Positions 48,887-57,434 of a stretch of 64,000 bases of DNA are shown here, piece by piece; within the stretch, counting starts at the first letter, position 1; every line of letters begins with the position of its first letter. The stretch is from Paraburkholderia tropica (GTDB lineage: Bacteria; Pseudomonadota; Gammaproteobacteria; Burkholderiales; Burkholderiaceae): positions 366,836-430,835 of the forward strand of contig NZ_FNZM01000005.1 of NCBI RefSeq assembly GCF_900109265.1, in the 5' to 3' direction. Both the position numbers and the translations under genes were made by a program. The notes under the pieces are model-generated. The model did no database searches and had not been told where the DNA came from. It saw nothing but the letters and a program-made list of their open reading frames with translations.

Positions 48887-49915
48887 TCAGATCACACGCG
48901 GTCTGTCAGGCCGGGTCCGATCGAAGGGCTCGACGTCGTGAAAGTGCGTGTAGTCCATCCGGCTCACGCCGCCGTCTTCGCTCATCAGATCGACGTAACG
49001 ATGGCCGAACCGCACCTGGCCGTCCGGCCAGATGTAGCGCGCCTGCATGGTCTGCGCGGTCGATTCGTCCGAGCCTTCGATCACCACGTGCAGCGTGGCG
49101 GCCTCAAGCGCCAGCGACTCGGGCGTCGCGCCGTGCAGCGGGCTGGTTTCGTCGATGACGTGCATCAGGTTCCAGCCGAGCGTGAAGAGCGGATGCTGGT
49201 CGCGCACGAGCTTGAGGTCGTGGATGCGCCGCGCGGTGTAGCCGTCCGACGAGGTTTCGATGCGCACGAGGCGCAGCTTCGCGCTGGCTTCGGCGATCAC
49301 GTTCTGGCGCGCGTTGGCGGCGCGCACCATCAGCGTCAGGCGGCCTTCGATCGGATGCACGACCACCTGGCGCGCGAACAGGATCTTCGCGCGCGGACGA
49401 GAGAAACGTGCGAACACGATGCCCGTGGCGAGCGCGATGCTCGACATGCCCACGAAGATCTCGAAGGTGGCGACGATGTGCGCGTAGACGGTTTGCGGAT
49501 GCATGTCGCCGTAGCCGACCGTCGCGAGCGTTTCGACGCTGAAGAAGAACGCGCCCGCGAAACCGTGCGGATACTGGTTCGCGATGGGTGCGGTGCCGAG
49601 CTGGTAGAGGCACGCGAAGAACGCGTTGGCGACCACGAACAGCGCGGCGAGCGAGGCGAAGAAGGTGGGCCAGCGCATGGTGAGCGCCGTGTGATAGAGA
49701 TCCTGCCAGCCATGCACCGGCATGCCGTAGACGAGCACTTCGCGCGAACCGATGTGCAGGCGGCGCGGCGCGGGGCCGCCGCGCGTTTGCCAGGCGTCGG
49801 TGCGGTCGCTGCCGGGGCGCTTGCGGTCTTCGTCGGTGGCGGCGTGCGCGTCGGCCTGGTCGGCGGCGCGCGCGGCTTCCTCGTTCGCGGTGCCCTCCGG
49901 CGAATCGGGCGTCAT
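48887..49915 (-). CDS. Inward-rectifier-type potassium channel (KirBac1-like)
   Basis: This 342-residue protein has two membrane helices (about 84-104 and 148-172) around the pore helix and selectivity filter TVGYGD (132-137). A large C-terminal immunoglobulin-like Kir domain (190-330) follows. Size and order match KirBac1.1 of Burkholderia pseudomallei. The first 55 residues are acidic and disordered. The ATG at 49915 with AGGA upstream is preferred to 49972. It lies 222 bp from the oxidoreductase gene with no obvious functional link. Confidence 0.95.
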   Translation of the reverse strand: MTPDSPEGTANEEAARAADQADAHAATDEDRKRPGSDRTDAWQTRGGPAPRRLHIGSREVLVYGMPVHGWQDLYHTALTMRWPTFFASLAALFVVANAFFACLYQLGTAPIANQYPHGFAGAFFFSVETLATVGYGDMHPQTVYAHIVATFEIFVGMSSIALATGIVFARFSRPRAKILFARQVVVHPIEGRLTLMVRAANARQNVIAEASAKLRLVRIETSSDGYTARRIHDLKLVRDQHPLFTLGWNLMHVIDETSPLHGATPESLALEAATLHVVIEGSDESTAQTMQARYIWPDGQVRFGHRYVDLMSEDGGVSRMDYTHFHDVEPFDRTRPDRPRVI

Positions 49916-50272
49916 GGCGGTCCTTCGGGGTCGGAATGGCGAGAGCGTAGCAACGCCGCGCGTGCAGGACAAGCGCGATTCATGCGGTGCCGCGCGTGCG
50001 CGCCGGGAAGCGGCGGCGGGCGGTTGGAAAGGGCGGGGGAAGGGCGCAGAAAAGGGCGCAGAAAAGGGCGCTGCGCGGTCGCGTGCAAGCCGCGCGCGAC
50101 CGCGCAGCGCTACGCGTGAGCGATGAGCAAGTCGTGCGCGCGGCCTGCGGACCGCCCATGCGCCGCGTCTGCGGTTCGTGCAAGGAAGCGATTCAAGGAA
50201 CCGCGGGCCTGTCGCTTACGAAACCGCGTTCCGCGTGCAGAACCGCGTCCCGCCGAAGGAACCGCATCCCGC
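49916..50272. repeat. 357 bp gene-free stretch with degenerate repeats
   Basis: AGGGCGCAGAAA is repeated at 50041-50052, 50053-50064 and in part at 50065-50071. Farther right, from 50190 to 50280, GGAACCGCGTCCCGC-like motifs recur four or five times with changes, reaching the stop of the next gene. No protein frame in it is convincing. Confidence 0.6.
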
Positions 50273-50518
50273 TTAAGGAAACGCGCGCGGCTTCGGAATG
50301 CCCGCGCCGTGTTCAATATCGGCGATGGCCTGGCGGTGCGCGGCGTCGATCGCTTCGGCGCTTTGCGGAAAGCCCGCGTTGCCGCCGATCGTGATCCACG
50401 GTTGCACGGCCTGGTCGCGATGGGTGATCTGATACTCGGCGTCCCAGCGCGCGCCCTGCAATTCGAGCGGATGCACATGGATGGCGTAGACGCCGTAGAG
50501 AAAGAGCTGTTCGGTCAT
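50273..50518 (-). CDS. Small hypothetical protein, 81 residues
   Basis: GGAGGGTC lies before the ATG at 50518. The sequence starts TEQLFLYGVYAIHVHPLEL and has the middle WDAEYQITHRDQAVQPWITI, with a folded, soluble look and no signal peptide. I do not recognise a family. The longer frame to 50686 adds Arg-rich residues without homology. It stands alone between repeats and the next small gene. Confidence 0.68.
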   Translation of the reverse strand: MTEQLFLYGVYAIHVHPLELQGARWDAEYQITHRDQAVQPWITIGGNAGFPQSAEAIDAAHRQAIADIEHGAGIPKPRAFP

Positions 50519-50789
50519 GTCGACCCTCCATTCGACCGCAGCGGCGCAACGCAACGCGCCGCATGCGATCCCGGGCAGCGGCGCAGTCGCCGTTGCGGCC
50601 CGCGCACGCACGGTTGCGTGCCGGACGCGGGAAACCGTCCGGCGCGGGATCGCCTCGCCGGACGGAACACAGGAAGTGGAGGACACGGGTTCGACGCGCT
50701 AAACGGATCGCGCTAATCCATCGGCCGATTCGAATACGTCGCGAGTACGGCGCTGAAGACGGCTCGAATACCGTGCGACTGCGGCGCGC

Positions 50790-51011
50790 TTACAGTTCGA
50801 GTTCGCCGAGCAGCCGGTGCGCGAGCGCCTTGGCTTCCTCCAGCGCTTCCTCGGGCGTGCCGGAAGCGGCTTCCACTTCGTAGATCGCGTTCTCGAGATC
50901 TTCGCCGTCGTCGCGCGCCAGGGAGACCAGGCCCTGGTACTGGCCGGCGTTCATGGGTCGCACGGAGGCGACTGCCGTGTAGATCCCCTTGGTGTAGGTG
51001 ACGTCGTCCAT
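50790..51011 (-). CDS. Small acidic hypothetical protein, 73 residues
   Basis: GGAG lies seven bases before the ATG at 51011. The protein DDVTYTKGIYTAVASVRPMN... is acidic, with a helical C-terminal half (GTPEEALEEAKALAHRLLGE). No family recognised; similar short proteins are common as conserved hypotheticals in Burkholderia. It is transcribed in the same direction as the small gene on its left. Confidence 0.68.
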   Translation of the reverse strand: MDDVTYTKGIYTAVASVRPMNAGQYQGLVSLARDDGEDLENAIYEVEAASGTPEEALEEAKALAHRLLGELEL

Positions 51012-51144
51012 AGCGGGCTCCAGCGTGCTTCTCGAGGAAGGGAATCCCATGCTAGCACGTTGACCGCGCGCCTGCGGGGCACGCATGTGACGCTCGCGCG
51101 GCGCTTGCGTGTCATGCCTCGTAACGGTGCAACGCCCGCGCGTT

Positions 51145-52119
51145 TCAGTCTTCCAGCAGCGCGACGACCTCGTCGAGCGTCGGCGAATGCGCGCCCGCGC
51201 GGCGGCAGGCGGCGGCGCCCGCAGCCAGCGCGAACGCCAGATGCTGACGCCAAGTGCGCTGCGGCGTGCTCATCAGGCTGAACAGCAGACCGCCGATGGA
51301 CGCGTCGCCCGCGCCCACCGTGTCGGCCACCTGCACGCGCGGCGGCGTCGCGTCGATCACCTCGTCGCCCACGTAGAGCGTCGCGTGCTGCGCGCCGCGC
51401 GTGACCAGCAGCGTCGCGGCCGGATTGAGCGCGCGCACGGCGGCGATCGCGTCCGGCTCGCTCTTGTCGGCGAACAGCATGCGCAGGTCCTCGTCGGAGA
51501 CCTTGATGAGATCGGCGAGCGCGGCCATGCGGCGCAGGATCGGCTCGTAACCGTGCGCCATCAGGTTGCGGTAGTTCGGATCGAAGCTGATCTTCACGCC
51601 TTGCGCGCGCAGCTCGGCGGCGAGCGTCGCGAGCGTTTCGCCGAGCGGCTGGCGCACGAGGCTGATGCAGCCGAAATGCGCCCACTTCGCGTGGCGTCGC
51701 CAGCCCTCGGGCAGCTTCGCGGGATCGAAGGCGAGGTCCGCGCTGTTGTCGCCGATGAAGTAGTACGCGGGCGGATGCGTCTGGTGCACGATCGCGAGCA
51801 GCGGCGCGCGCTCGACGCGCTGCATGAAGCGCATGTCGAGACCGGCGGCGACGCTCGCGTTCCAGAGTTCGTCCGAAAAGTTGTCGGTGCCGAGCGAGCC
51901 GGCGCAGGCCGTCGGCAGGCCCAGACGCGCGACCGCGCGCGCCACGTTCCAGCCCGCGCCGCCCGGATGCGCGCGCCAGCTCGAATCGGTGCCCGGCGCG
52001 CCGGTGTGCGCCGAGCCCTCGGGCGCCGCGCCGCGCACGAGATCGGTGAGGATGTCGCCCGCCGAAATGAAGGCGGGGAAGCCGGTCGAGAAGTCGGGGC
52101 CAGTGCTGCAGGTGCTCAT
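51145..52119 (-). CDS. PfkB-family sugar kinase (fructokinase-like)
   Basis: This 324-residue ribokinase-fold enzyme has the N-terminal substrate element GGAGWNVARAVARLG near 52 and the ATP-site DTVGAGDASIGGLL with its catalytic Asp. Fructokinase is the likely activity because the gene directly upstream encodes an AGE-type isomerase able to form fructose. Substrate choice remains inference. It lies 97 bp after the isomerase gene in a lacI-isomerase-kinase unit. The ATG at 52119 has AGGAA upstream. Confidence 0.9.
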   Translation of the reverse strand: MSTCSTGPDFSTGFPAFISAGDILTDLVRGAAPEGSAHTGAPGTDSSWRAHPGGAGWNVARAVARLGLPTACAGSLGTDNFSDELWNASVAAGLDMRFMQRVERAPLLAIVHQTHPPAYYFIGDNSADLAFDPAKLPEGWRRHAKWAHFGCISLVRQPLGETLATLAAELRAQGVKISFDPNYRNLMAHGYEPILRRMAALADLIKVSDEDLRMLFADKSEPDAIAAVRALNPAATLLVTRGAQHATLYVGDEVIDATPPRVQVADTVGAGDASIGGLLFSLMSTPQRTWRQHLAFALAAGAAACRRAGAHSPTLDEVVALLED

Positions 52120-52216
52120 CGCATGTTCCTTCGCTGAATCGGTCGCGGGTGCGTTGCTTGTGCGTCGCCGGTGCGTTGCGGGTGCTTTGCGGTTATCTCT
52201 TGCCGTGTCGCGCGGA

Positions 52217-53536
52217 TCAGGCCGCGCCGTCCGTGCCGTTGGCACTGACGTTCGCGTGCTCTTCCTCGCGCCCGACGATCGGCGCCATGCCGCGTCCGGG
52301 CAGCGCGTTCAGGACTTCGTAGCACGCGCCCATGGTGTGATAGTCGGTCTTGCCGGCCGGGCTCTTTTCGTCGCTGTACTTGCGGTTGTCGCAGGTGAGG
52401 ATGCGATACCACGCGCCATAGCGATGATCGACGAAATGCTTCCAGCTGTAGCGCCAGATCTCGTCGTACCAGTCCCAGAAGCGCTCGTTGCCGGTGCGCT
52501 TGCCGAGCAGCGCGGCGGTGGCGAATGTCTCGGCCTGGACCCAGAAATACTTGTCGTGATCGCAGACGGTGTAGTCGGGCCCGAAGCCGTAGTAGAGGCC
52601 GCCGTGATCGTTGTCCCAGGCGTGCATCATGGCCGCGTCGAACAGCTCGATCGCGCGCGGCAGCAGCCACGGCAGCGGACGATGACGTTCGAGAATCAGC
52701 AGCAGCTTGGCCCACTCGGTCTGGTGGCCCGGCTGGAAACCCCACGGGCGGAAGATGTTCGTGCTGTCTTCCTTGTTGTAGTCCCAGTCGACCGACCAGT
52801 CGGCGTGAAAGTGCTCCCAGACCAGCCCTTGCGAGAGCCGCGCCTGACGCAGCGTGATGTTCGACGCGACGCGCTCGGCGCGGTCGAGATAGACCAGATG
52901 GCCGGTCGCCTCGTAGGCCGCGAGCAGCGCCTCGGTGGTGTGCATGTTGGCGTTCTGGCCGCGATAGCTGGAGACCTCCCAGTCGGCGCTCGCTTCGTCG
53001 GCGTAGAGGCCCGCCGCGCCGTCCCAGAAGCGATGCTCCATCAGCTCGAAGGTGGCGGCGATCATCGGCTTCGCTTCTTCGATGCCGGCCATCGCGGCGT
53101 GCGCGTAAGCGAGCAGCACGAAGGCGAGGCCGTAGCAGTGGCGCGTGGCGTCGAGCGTGCGCTTCTGGCCGTCGCGCCAGTCGATCTCCCAGTCGTAGCC
53201 CTCGAGCTGCGGGTCCCAATGCACGTCGCGCAGGAATTGCAGGCCGTGGCGCGCGTAGTCGAGATGCTGCGCCTCGCCGGTTTCGCGGTACGCCATCGCG
53301 TAGTTGAACACGTAGCGGCAGCTGCTCACGAGATGGCGCGAATGCGCGTTGTAGATCGAGCCGTCGTCGCGGAAATAGTGGAAGAAGCCGCCCGACGGGT
53401 CGTACACGTTGGGCGCGTAGAAGCGCAGCGTGTCGGCGATATGGCCGAGCAGGAAGGCGCGGTCCCGAAAGCTCGCGACGGCGGGCGCGGCGGTCTGGGC
53501 TTCAACGGTGAGTGCGGTGTCGGATGGCTTCGTCAT
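52217..53536 (-). CDS. AGE-superfamily sugar isomerase/epimerase
   Basis: This 439-residue (alpha/alpha)6-barrel protein has the N-acylglucosamine 2-epimerase layout, with catalytic-type His residues in NAHSRHLVSSCRYVF and WGFQPGHQTEWAKLLLILER. Sequence resembles mannose isomerase and YihS (mannose/sulfoquinovose isomerase) rather than the true epimerase, so mannose-to-fructose conversion is the best guess. The last 20 residues are not conserved. The ATG at 53536 lies 85 bp after the lacI gene stop. Confidence 0.9.
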   Translation of the reverse strand: MTKPSDTALTVEAQTAAPAVASFRDRAFLLGHIADTLRFYAPNVYDPSGGFFHYFRDDGSIYNAHSRHLVSSCRYVFNYAMAYRETGEAQHLDYARHGLQFLRDVHWDPQLEGYDWEIDWRDGQKRTLDATRHCYGLAFVLLAYAHAAMAGIEEAKPMIAATFELMEHRFWDGAAGLYADEASADWEVSSYRGQNANMHTTEALLAAYEATGHLVYLDRAERVASNITLRQARLSQGLVWEHFHADWSVDWDYNKEDSTNIFRPWGFQPGHQTEWAKLLLILERHRPLPWLLPRAIELFDAAMMHAWDNDHGGLYYGFGPDYTVCDHDKYFWVQAETFATAALLGKRTGNERFWDWYDEIWRYSWKHFVDHRYGAWYRILTCDNRKYSDEKSPAGKTDYHTMGACYEVLNALPGRGMAPIVGREEEHANVSANGTDGAA

Positions 53537-53620
53537 GGCTTTCTCATCTCGGCTGCGTGGGTTCGGCTTGATTCGGTTTGCTACGTTGTTCTGGCGATGC
53601 GGCGTGATTCTGCGACCGCT

Positions 53621-54709
53621 TCAGGACGCTTCGGGTTGCGTTTTGCCGCGACGCGCGGCGGTTTCCAATGGCGGCGGCGCGGTGAGTGACGCAGCGGATT
53701 TCGGCGCTGACTTCAACCCGCCGCTCGTCGTGCTCGCGCGCTCGACGAGCCGCACCGGCAGCACGATCTCGTTCGCTTGCGGCGTTTCTTCGAGCAGCAA
53801 TTCGACGCCGCGCCGTCCGAGCGCTTCCTTGTCGACGGCGAGCGTCGTGAGCGCGGGCGTGGCGTGCGCGGCGGCGGCGATATCGTCGAAACCGACGATG
53901 GCGATGTCCTCGGGCACGCGCAGGCCGTTCGCCTGGCACACGCGCAGGGCGGCGAGCGCGGCGGCGTCGTTGTAGGCGAACACGGCGTCGGGCGCCGCCT
54001 CGCCGCGCTGGCGCGCGCCGTCGAGCAGACGCTGCATTGCGAGCGCCGCGCCGGTGTCCGGATCGAGGCCGCCTTCGATGGTGGTTTCGAGCGACGGATC
54101 GAACAGCAGACCGGCTTCGAAGAACGCGCGCCGGTAGCCGAGCGCGCGCTGCGCGATGCTGTAGTGCGCGAGCGAGCCGCCGATGAACGCCACGCGCCGC
54201 CGCCCCATGGCGAACAGATGATGCATGGCGAGCGCGGCGCCCGCGGCGTTGTCGATATTCACCGAGCGCAGGCCCTCGGACCACAGGTCGATCAGCACGA
54301 GCGGGCGTTGCAGCGCGACCAGCGCGGCGAGCGTTTCGGGCTCGACGAAGCCCGCCACGGCGACCGCGTCGGGCGCGTGCAGGCGCAATTGCTGGATGGT
54401 GTCGTCGGCGGGACCGGCGGTGAGCAGCGCGGGCACGATGCCGTGTTCGCGGCACGCGTCTTCCACGCCGTGCAGGACGTGCGAGAAGAACGGGCTGGCC
54501 GCGAAATTGTTGTGCTGGCGGTGCAGCAGGAAGGTGAGGCGACGGATGCGCGGACGCAGCTGCGCGCTGTCATAGCCCATCGACTGCGCGATCTCGACGA
54601 TGCGCGCGCGCGTGGCTTCGGAAAGCCCCGGCTGGTTTTTCAGCGCGCGGGACACCGTGCCGATCGACACGTTGGCCGCCTGCGCGACGTCGCGAATGGT
54701 TGTCCCCAT
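53621..54709 (-). CDS. LacI-family transcriptional repressor
   Basis: This 362-residue regulator has the classical HTH TIRDVAQAANVSIGTVSRAL and hinge-helix region, followed by a periplasmic-binding-protein-like effector domain (IGGSLAHY, FAYNDAAALAALR, VPEDIAIVGFDDI). It should repress its own sugar operon and be released by a sugar. The C-terminal 30 residues (Lys/Ala/Pro-rich) exceed the usual end. AGGAA precedes the ATG at 54709. A LacI-type operator overlaps its own promoter. Confidence 0.95.
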   Translation of the reverse strand: MGTTIRDVAQAANVSIGTVSRALKNQPGLSEATRARIVEIAQSMGYDSAQLRPRIRRLTFLLHRQHNNFAASPFFSHVLHGVEDACREHGIVPALLTAGPADDTIQQLRLHAPDAVAVAGFVEPETLAALVALQRPLVLIDLWSEGLRSVNIDNAAGAALAMHHLFAMGRRRVAFIGGSLAHYSIAQRALGYRRAFFEAGLLFDPSLETTIEGGLDPDTGAALAMQRLLDGARQRGEAAPDAVFAYNDAAALAALRVCQANGLRVPEDIAIVGFDDIAAAAHATPALTTLAVDKEALGRRGVELLLEETPQANEIVLPVRLVERASTTSGGLKSAPKSAASLTAPPPLETAARRGKTQPEAS

Positions 54710-54750
54710 GATTCCTGTTAGCCCTGGCTGGTGTGGTCAGGTGTGCGGCG

Positions 54751-54783
54751 ATTGTATAGTAAAAACTGTGGCACACAACGTTG
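54751..54783 (-). promoter_or_regulatory. lacI promoter with overlapping LacI-type operator
   Basis: On the minus strand the -35 is TTGTGT (plus 54773-54778) and the -10 TACAAT (plus 54751-54756), 16 bp apart. CAACGTTG, the core of LacI-family operators, lies at 54776-54783 and overlaps the -35. The regulator probably represses itself and the downstream genes. Confidence 0.7.
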
Positions 54784-54841
54784 CATCGGGCTGAAAAACC
54801 CCCGTAAATACCCGTAATAAAGGGAATAAACGTAAATTGAC

Positions 54842-54866
54842 ATGTTTAGTAAAACTTCCTAAACAT
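54842..54866. promoter_or_regulatory. Inverted repeat ATGTTTAG-N9-CTAAACAT
   Basis: Two perfect 8 bp arms (54842-54849, 54859-54866) lie around TAAAACTTC, 76 bp before the DUF3309 start. The AT-rich, exactly symmetric form suggests an operator for a dimeric regulator. Confidence 0.55.
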
Positions 54867-54941
54867 CGTCGGTCGTGCGGACGACGGGCACGGCGTTTGC
54901 GCTATGTCGCAGGTCATCATTCGAAACGGAACGGAGGCATC

Positions 54942-55097
54942 ATGCTCGGCACCTTGCTTCTCGTCATACTGATCCTGCTGCTGATCGGCGCTTTTCCTGC
55001 ATGGCCGCACAGCCGGTCCTGGGGCTACGCGCCGTCCGGCACGCTGGGCATCGTGGTCATCGTCGTGGTCGTGCTGGTGTTGATGGGGACGATCTAG
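54942..55097 (+). CDS. Small membrane protein, DUF3309
   Basis: This 51-residue protein has two hydrophobic helices (TLLLVILILLLIGAF and LGIVVIVVVVLVLMG) around the conserved PAWPHSRSWGYAPSG. That is the DUF3309 signature of proteins found in stress-related loci of many proteobacteria; function is unknown. GGAGGCATC lies before the ATG at 54942. It is monocistronic and ends at a bidirectional terminator. Confidence 0.92.
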   Translation: MLGTLLLVILILLLIGAFPAWPHSRSWGYAPSGTLGIVVIVVVVLVLMGTI

Positions 55098-55143
55098 CGG
55101 CGCGTGGGTTAAGGGTGCGTAACCTGCATGACGCACCCAGAGC

Positions 55144-55188
55144 AAAAAAGGCCGGCGCGGATCACTCCGCGCCGGCTTCGTTTTTTTC
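55144..55188. terminator. Bidirectional terminator
   Basis: AAAAAAGGCCGGCGCGG and CCGCGCCGGCTTCGTTTTTTT form a strong stem between convergent genes (DUF3309 and the EAL-GGDEF protein). Confidence 0.92.
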
Positions 55189-55232
55189 GTCTGCGTTCGG
55201 TTGTCGATTGCGCTTTCTTCGCGTCCTGCGCG

Positions 55233-57131
55233 CTAGGCCGGTGTCGCGTTCGCGTGAGCGCTCGCCGTCGCCGCGAGCGTGGGCAGCAGCGTCGCGCTTT
55301 CGCCGCCGTCGATCACGACGAGTCCGCTCGCTTCCTGCTTCGCGCGGCGCTTGGCGATGGCGGCCAGCGACGCGATCGCGTCGCTGCCATGTTGCGCGCC
55401 GTGTCCCGGCGCGATATGGACGCAGCCGACCGCCATCGTCACGAAGGCGAAGAAGGCCGGATGCCCCTGGCGGTCCTCGCCGTGGATGCCGCCCGCGAGC
55501 CGGTCGGCGGGCGCGTAGAAACGCTGCGCGCCCGCGTTGAAGGTCTCGATCGCGTGGCGCACGCGCTCGCGCCAGGTTTCGCTCTGGAACAGCAGCAGAA
55601 AGTCGTCGCCGCCCACGTGGCCGAGAAAATCGCGCGTGGGATCGCACGCGTCGGCGAGCACCTGCGCCGCGAACTTCAGCACCTCGTCGCCCTGCCAGTA
55701 GCCGTACTGGTCGTTGAACGGCTTGAAGTGGTTCAGATCGACGTAGCACGCGTGAAAGCCCGCGTCGTGTGAAAGCAGCCGGTCGATGTGCGAACTGATC
55801 GGAATGTTGCCCGGCAAAAAGGTGAGCGGATTCGCGTAACGCGCGGCCTGGATGCGCACTTCGGTGACCGCGCGCACGAGGCTCTCGCCGGTGCCGAGCC
55901 CGGCGTAACGGCCGCTGTCGGTGATCACGAAGCCATCGGCGAGATAGCGCTGGTCGTCGCTCGCGAGCAGCGTCGCCATCTGCTCGACGCTCATGGTCTG
56001 CTCGATCAGCACCGGCGACGCATTCGCGAATTGCAGACACGCCTTCTTGCCGAACAGCTCGCGGTGATAGGGCAGCGCGTAGCGGTCCATGAAGGCGCGC
56101 CGGTTGATCAGCGCGATGGGCGTCTCGCCTTCGACCACGGCCACCGCGTGCAGATCGGGCAGGCGGGTGAAGAGTTCGAGCACGTCGTTGTTGGTCGCCT
56201 TGCGCGGCAGCGCGGGTGCGTGCACGCGCATTTTCTCCGCGGGCGCGCTGCCGTTGCCGCTCGCGCCCGTGTGTCGCGTGGCTTCCGGAAACACGGCGAT
56301 GTGCTGCGCGCGCAGCGCGTCGCGCGCGCGTTCGGCCAGCGCGCGCGGCGGCTGCGCCTCGGGCCGTCCGAGGAAGAAGCCCTGACCGGTCGCGATGCCC
56401 ATATCGCGCAGCACGATCAGATCGGCCTCGTTCTCGATGCCTTCCGCGACGAGCCGTGCGCCGCTCGCCTGCGCGAAGTGCTGCATCGCGCGCACGGCTT
56501 CGAACTTGAGCGCGTCGTTGGCGATGTCCTGGATGAAGAAGCGGTCGATCTTCACGACGTCGGGCTGCAACTGCACCCACACATTCATGCTCGCGTTGGC
56601 GCTGCCGTAGTCGTCGAGCGCGAATTGCGCGCCCGCCGCGCGCAGCGCCGCGACCACGTGCTTGAAGCCGCGTACGTCCTCGACCGCGCATTGCTCGGTC
56701 AGCTCGATGACGACGCGGTGCGCGTCGAGCGTGCCGTCGAACAGCGCGAGCATGTCGCGGCCGTGATCGGTCAGGTCGCGCAGGGCGTCGGCGCTGAAAT
56801 TGAGAAACAGCTTGCCCTGGCAGCCGAGCTGCGCGAAGGCGGCGATGCAGGCGGCCGCCGCGGCGCGTTCGAGCGCGAGCGTGCAGCCGGCGCGGTTCGC
56901 CTCGGCGAACAGGGCGGCCGGGGATTCGAGCGGCGAATCGGCGGGACCGCGCACGAGGCCCTCGTAGCCGAGGATCGCGCCATCGTCCAAATCGACGATC
57001 GGCTGGAAGACGGCGCGCAGCTGGCGCTGGGCGATCAAGGCTTCGATGCCGGCCGGGCTGGCGGCGGACAGCGGAATAGCCATCGGAGCCGCAGTTCTCT
57101 GGACCGGCGGCGTGGACGCGCGTGCAGACAT
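55233..57131 (-). CDS. EAL-CBS-GGDEF dual c-di-GMP protein
   Basis: This 632-residue cytoplasmic protein has the unusual order EAL (about 30-265), a CBS pair (about 300-430), then GGDEF (445-600). The EAL part has YEGLVRG, IELTEQ, LDDYGSA, KIDRFF and AEGIENE, so key acidic residues remain. The cyclase loop is HVGGDDF, a tolerated variant, and the usual I-site RxxD is PTRD. CBS pairs usually bind adenine nucleotides and could tune either activity. The start is uncertain (ATG 57131; TTG 57143; ATG 57083). Confidence 0.88.
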   Translation of the reverse strand: MSARASTPPVQRTAAPMAIPLSAASPAGIEALIAQRQLRAVFQPIVDLDDGAILGYEGLVRGPADSPLESPAALFAEANRAGCTLALERAAAAACIAAFAQLGCQGKLFLNFSADALRDLTDHGRDMLALFDGTLDAHRVVIELTEQCAVEDVRGFKHVVAALRAAGAQFALDDYGSANASMNVWVQLQPDVVKIDRFFIQDIANDALKFEAVRAMQHFAQASGARLVAEGIENEADLIVLRDMGIATGQGFFLGRPEAQPPRALAERARDALRAQHIAVFPEATRHTGASGNGSAPAEKMRVHAPALPRKATNNDVLELFTRLPDLHAVAVVEGETPIALINRRAFMDRYALPYHRELFGKKACLQFANASPVLIEQTMSVEQMATLLASDDQRYLADGFVITDSGRYAGLGTGESLVRAVTEVRIQAARYANPLTFLPGNIPISSHIDRLLSHDAGFHACYVDLNHFKPFNDQYGYWQGDEVLKFAAQVLADACDPTRDFLGHVGGDDFLLLFQSETWRERVRHAIETFNAGAQRFYAPADRLAGGIHGEDRQGHPAFFAFVTMAVGCVHIAPGHGAQHGSDAIASLAAIAKRRAKQEASGLVVIDGGESATLLPTLAATASAHANATPA

Positions 57132-57434
57132 GGAAAGAGCCAAGACAGGCTTTGACGACAGAAATAACGGCAGCAGCGTCTGCCAATTGAATGAACTTTT
57201 AATGACAGTCAGACGAAAAGGGGGCGCGGACCGGGAGGCTAACGTTTGCGCGGCGATTTGCGCGGCGCGGCGCTGTGGCCGGGGAGCGTCAGGGTCGCGA
57301 TGAAGGGCGGATGCAGCGGAGGAAGACGAGCGCGCGAGCGAGTGGCGCGGGTCGGTCGGTGAGGATGGGGTGGCTGCGCGAAGAACCCGGCAGCGAGAGG
57401 AAGAAGGTGGGCGCAGCCGCGCCCACCGAAGGCG
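57132..57434. other. Gap upstream of the EAL-CBS-GGDEF gene
   Basis: These 303 bases carry the promoter of the gene on the left and the 3' side of the symporter gene. No gene or clear hairpin was seen. Confidence 0.35.

Noticed and set aside
47087..50119. 1010-codon plus-strand frame
   Set aside because: It runs opposite the indolepyruvate oxidoreductase and channel genes and across the gap between them; composition is that of antisense GC-rich DNA.
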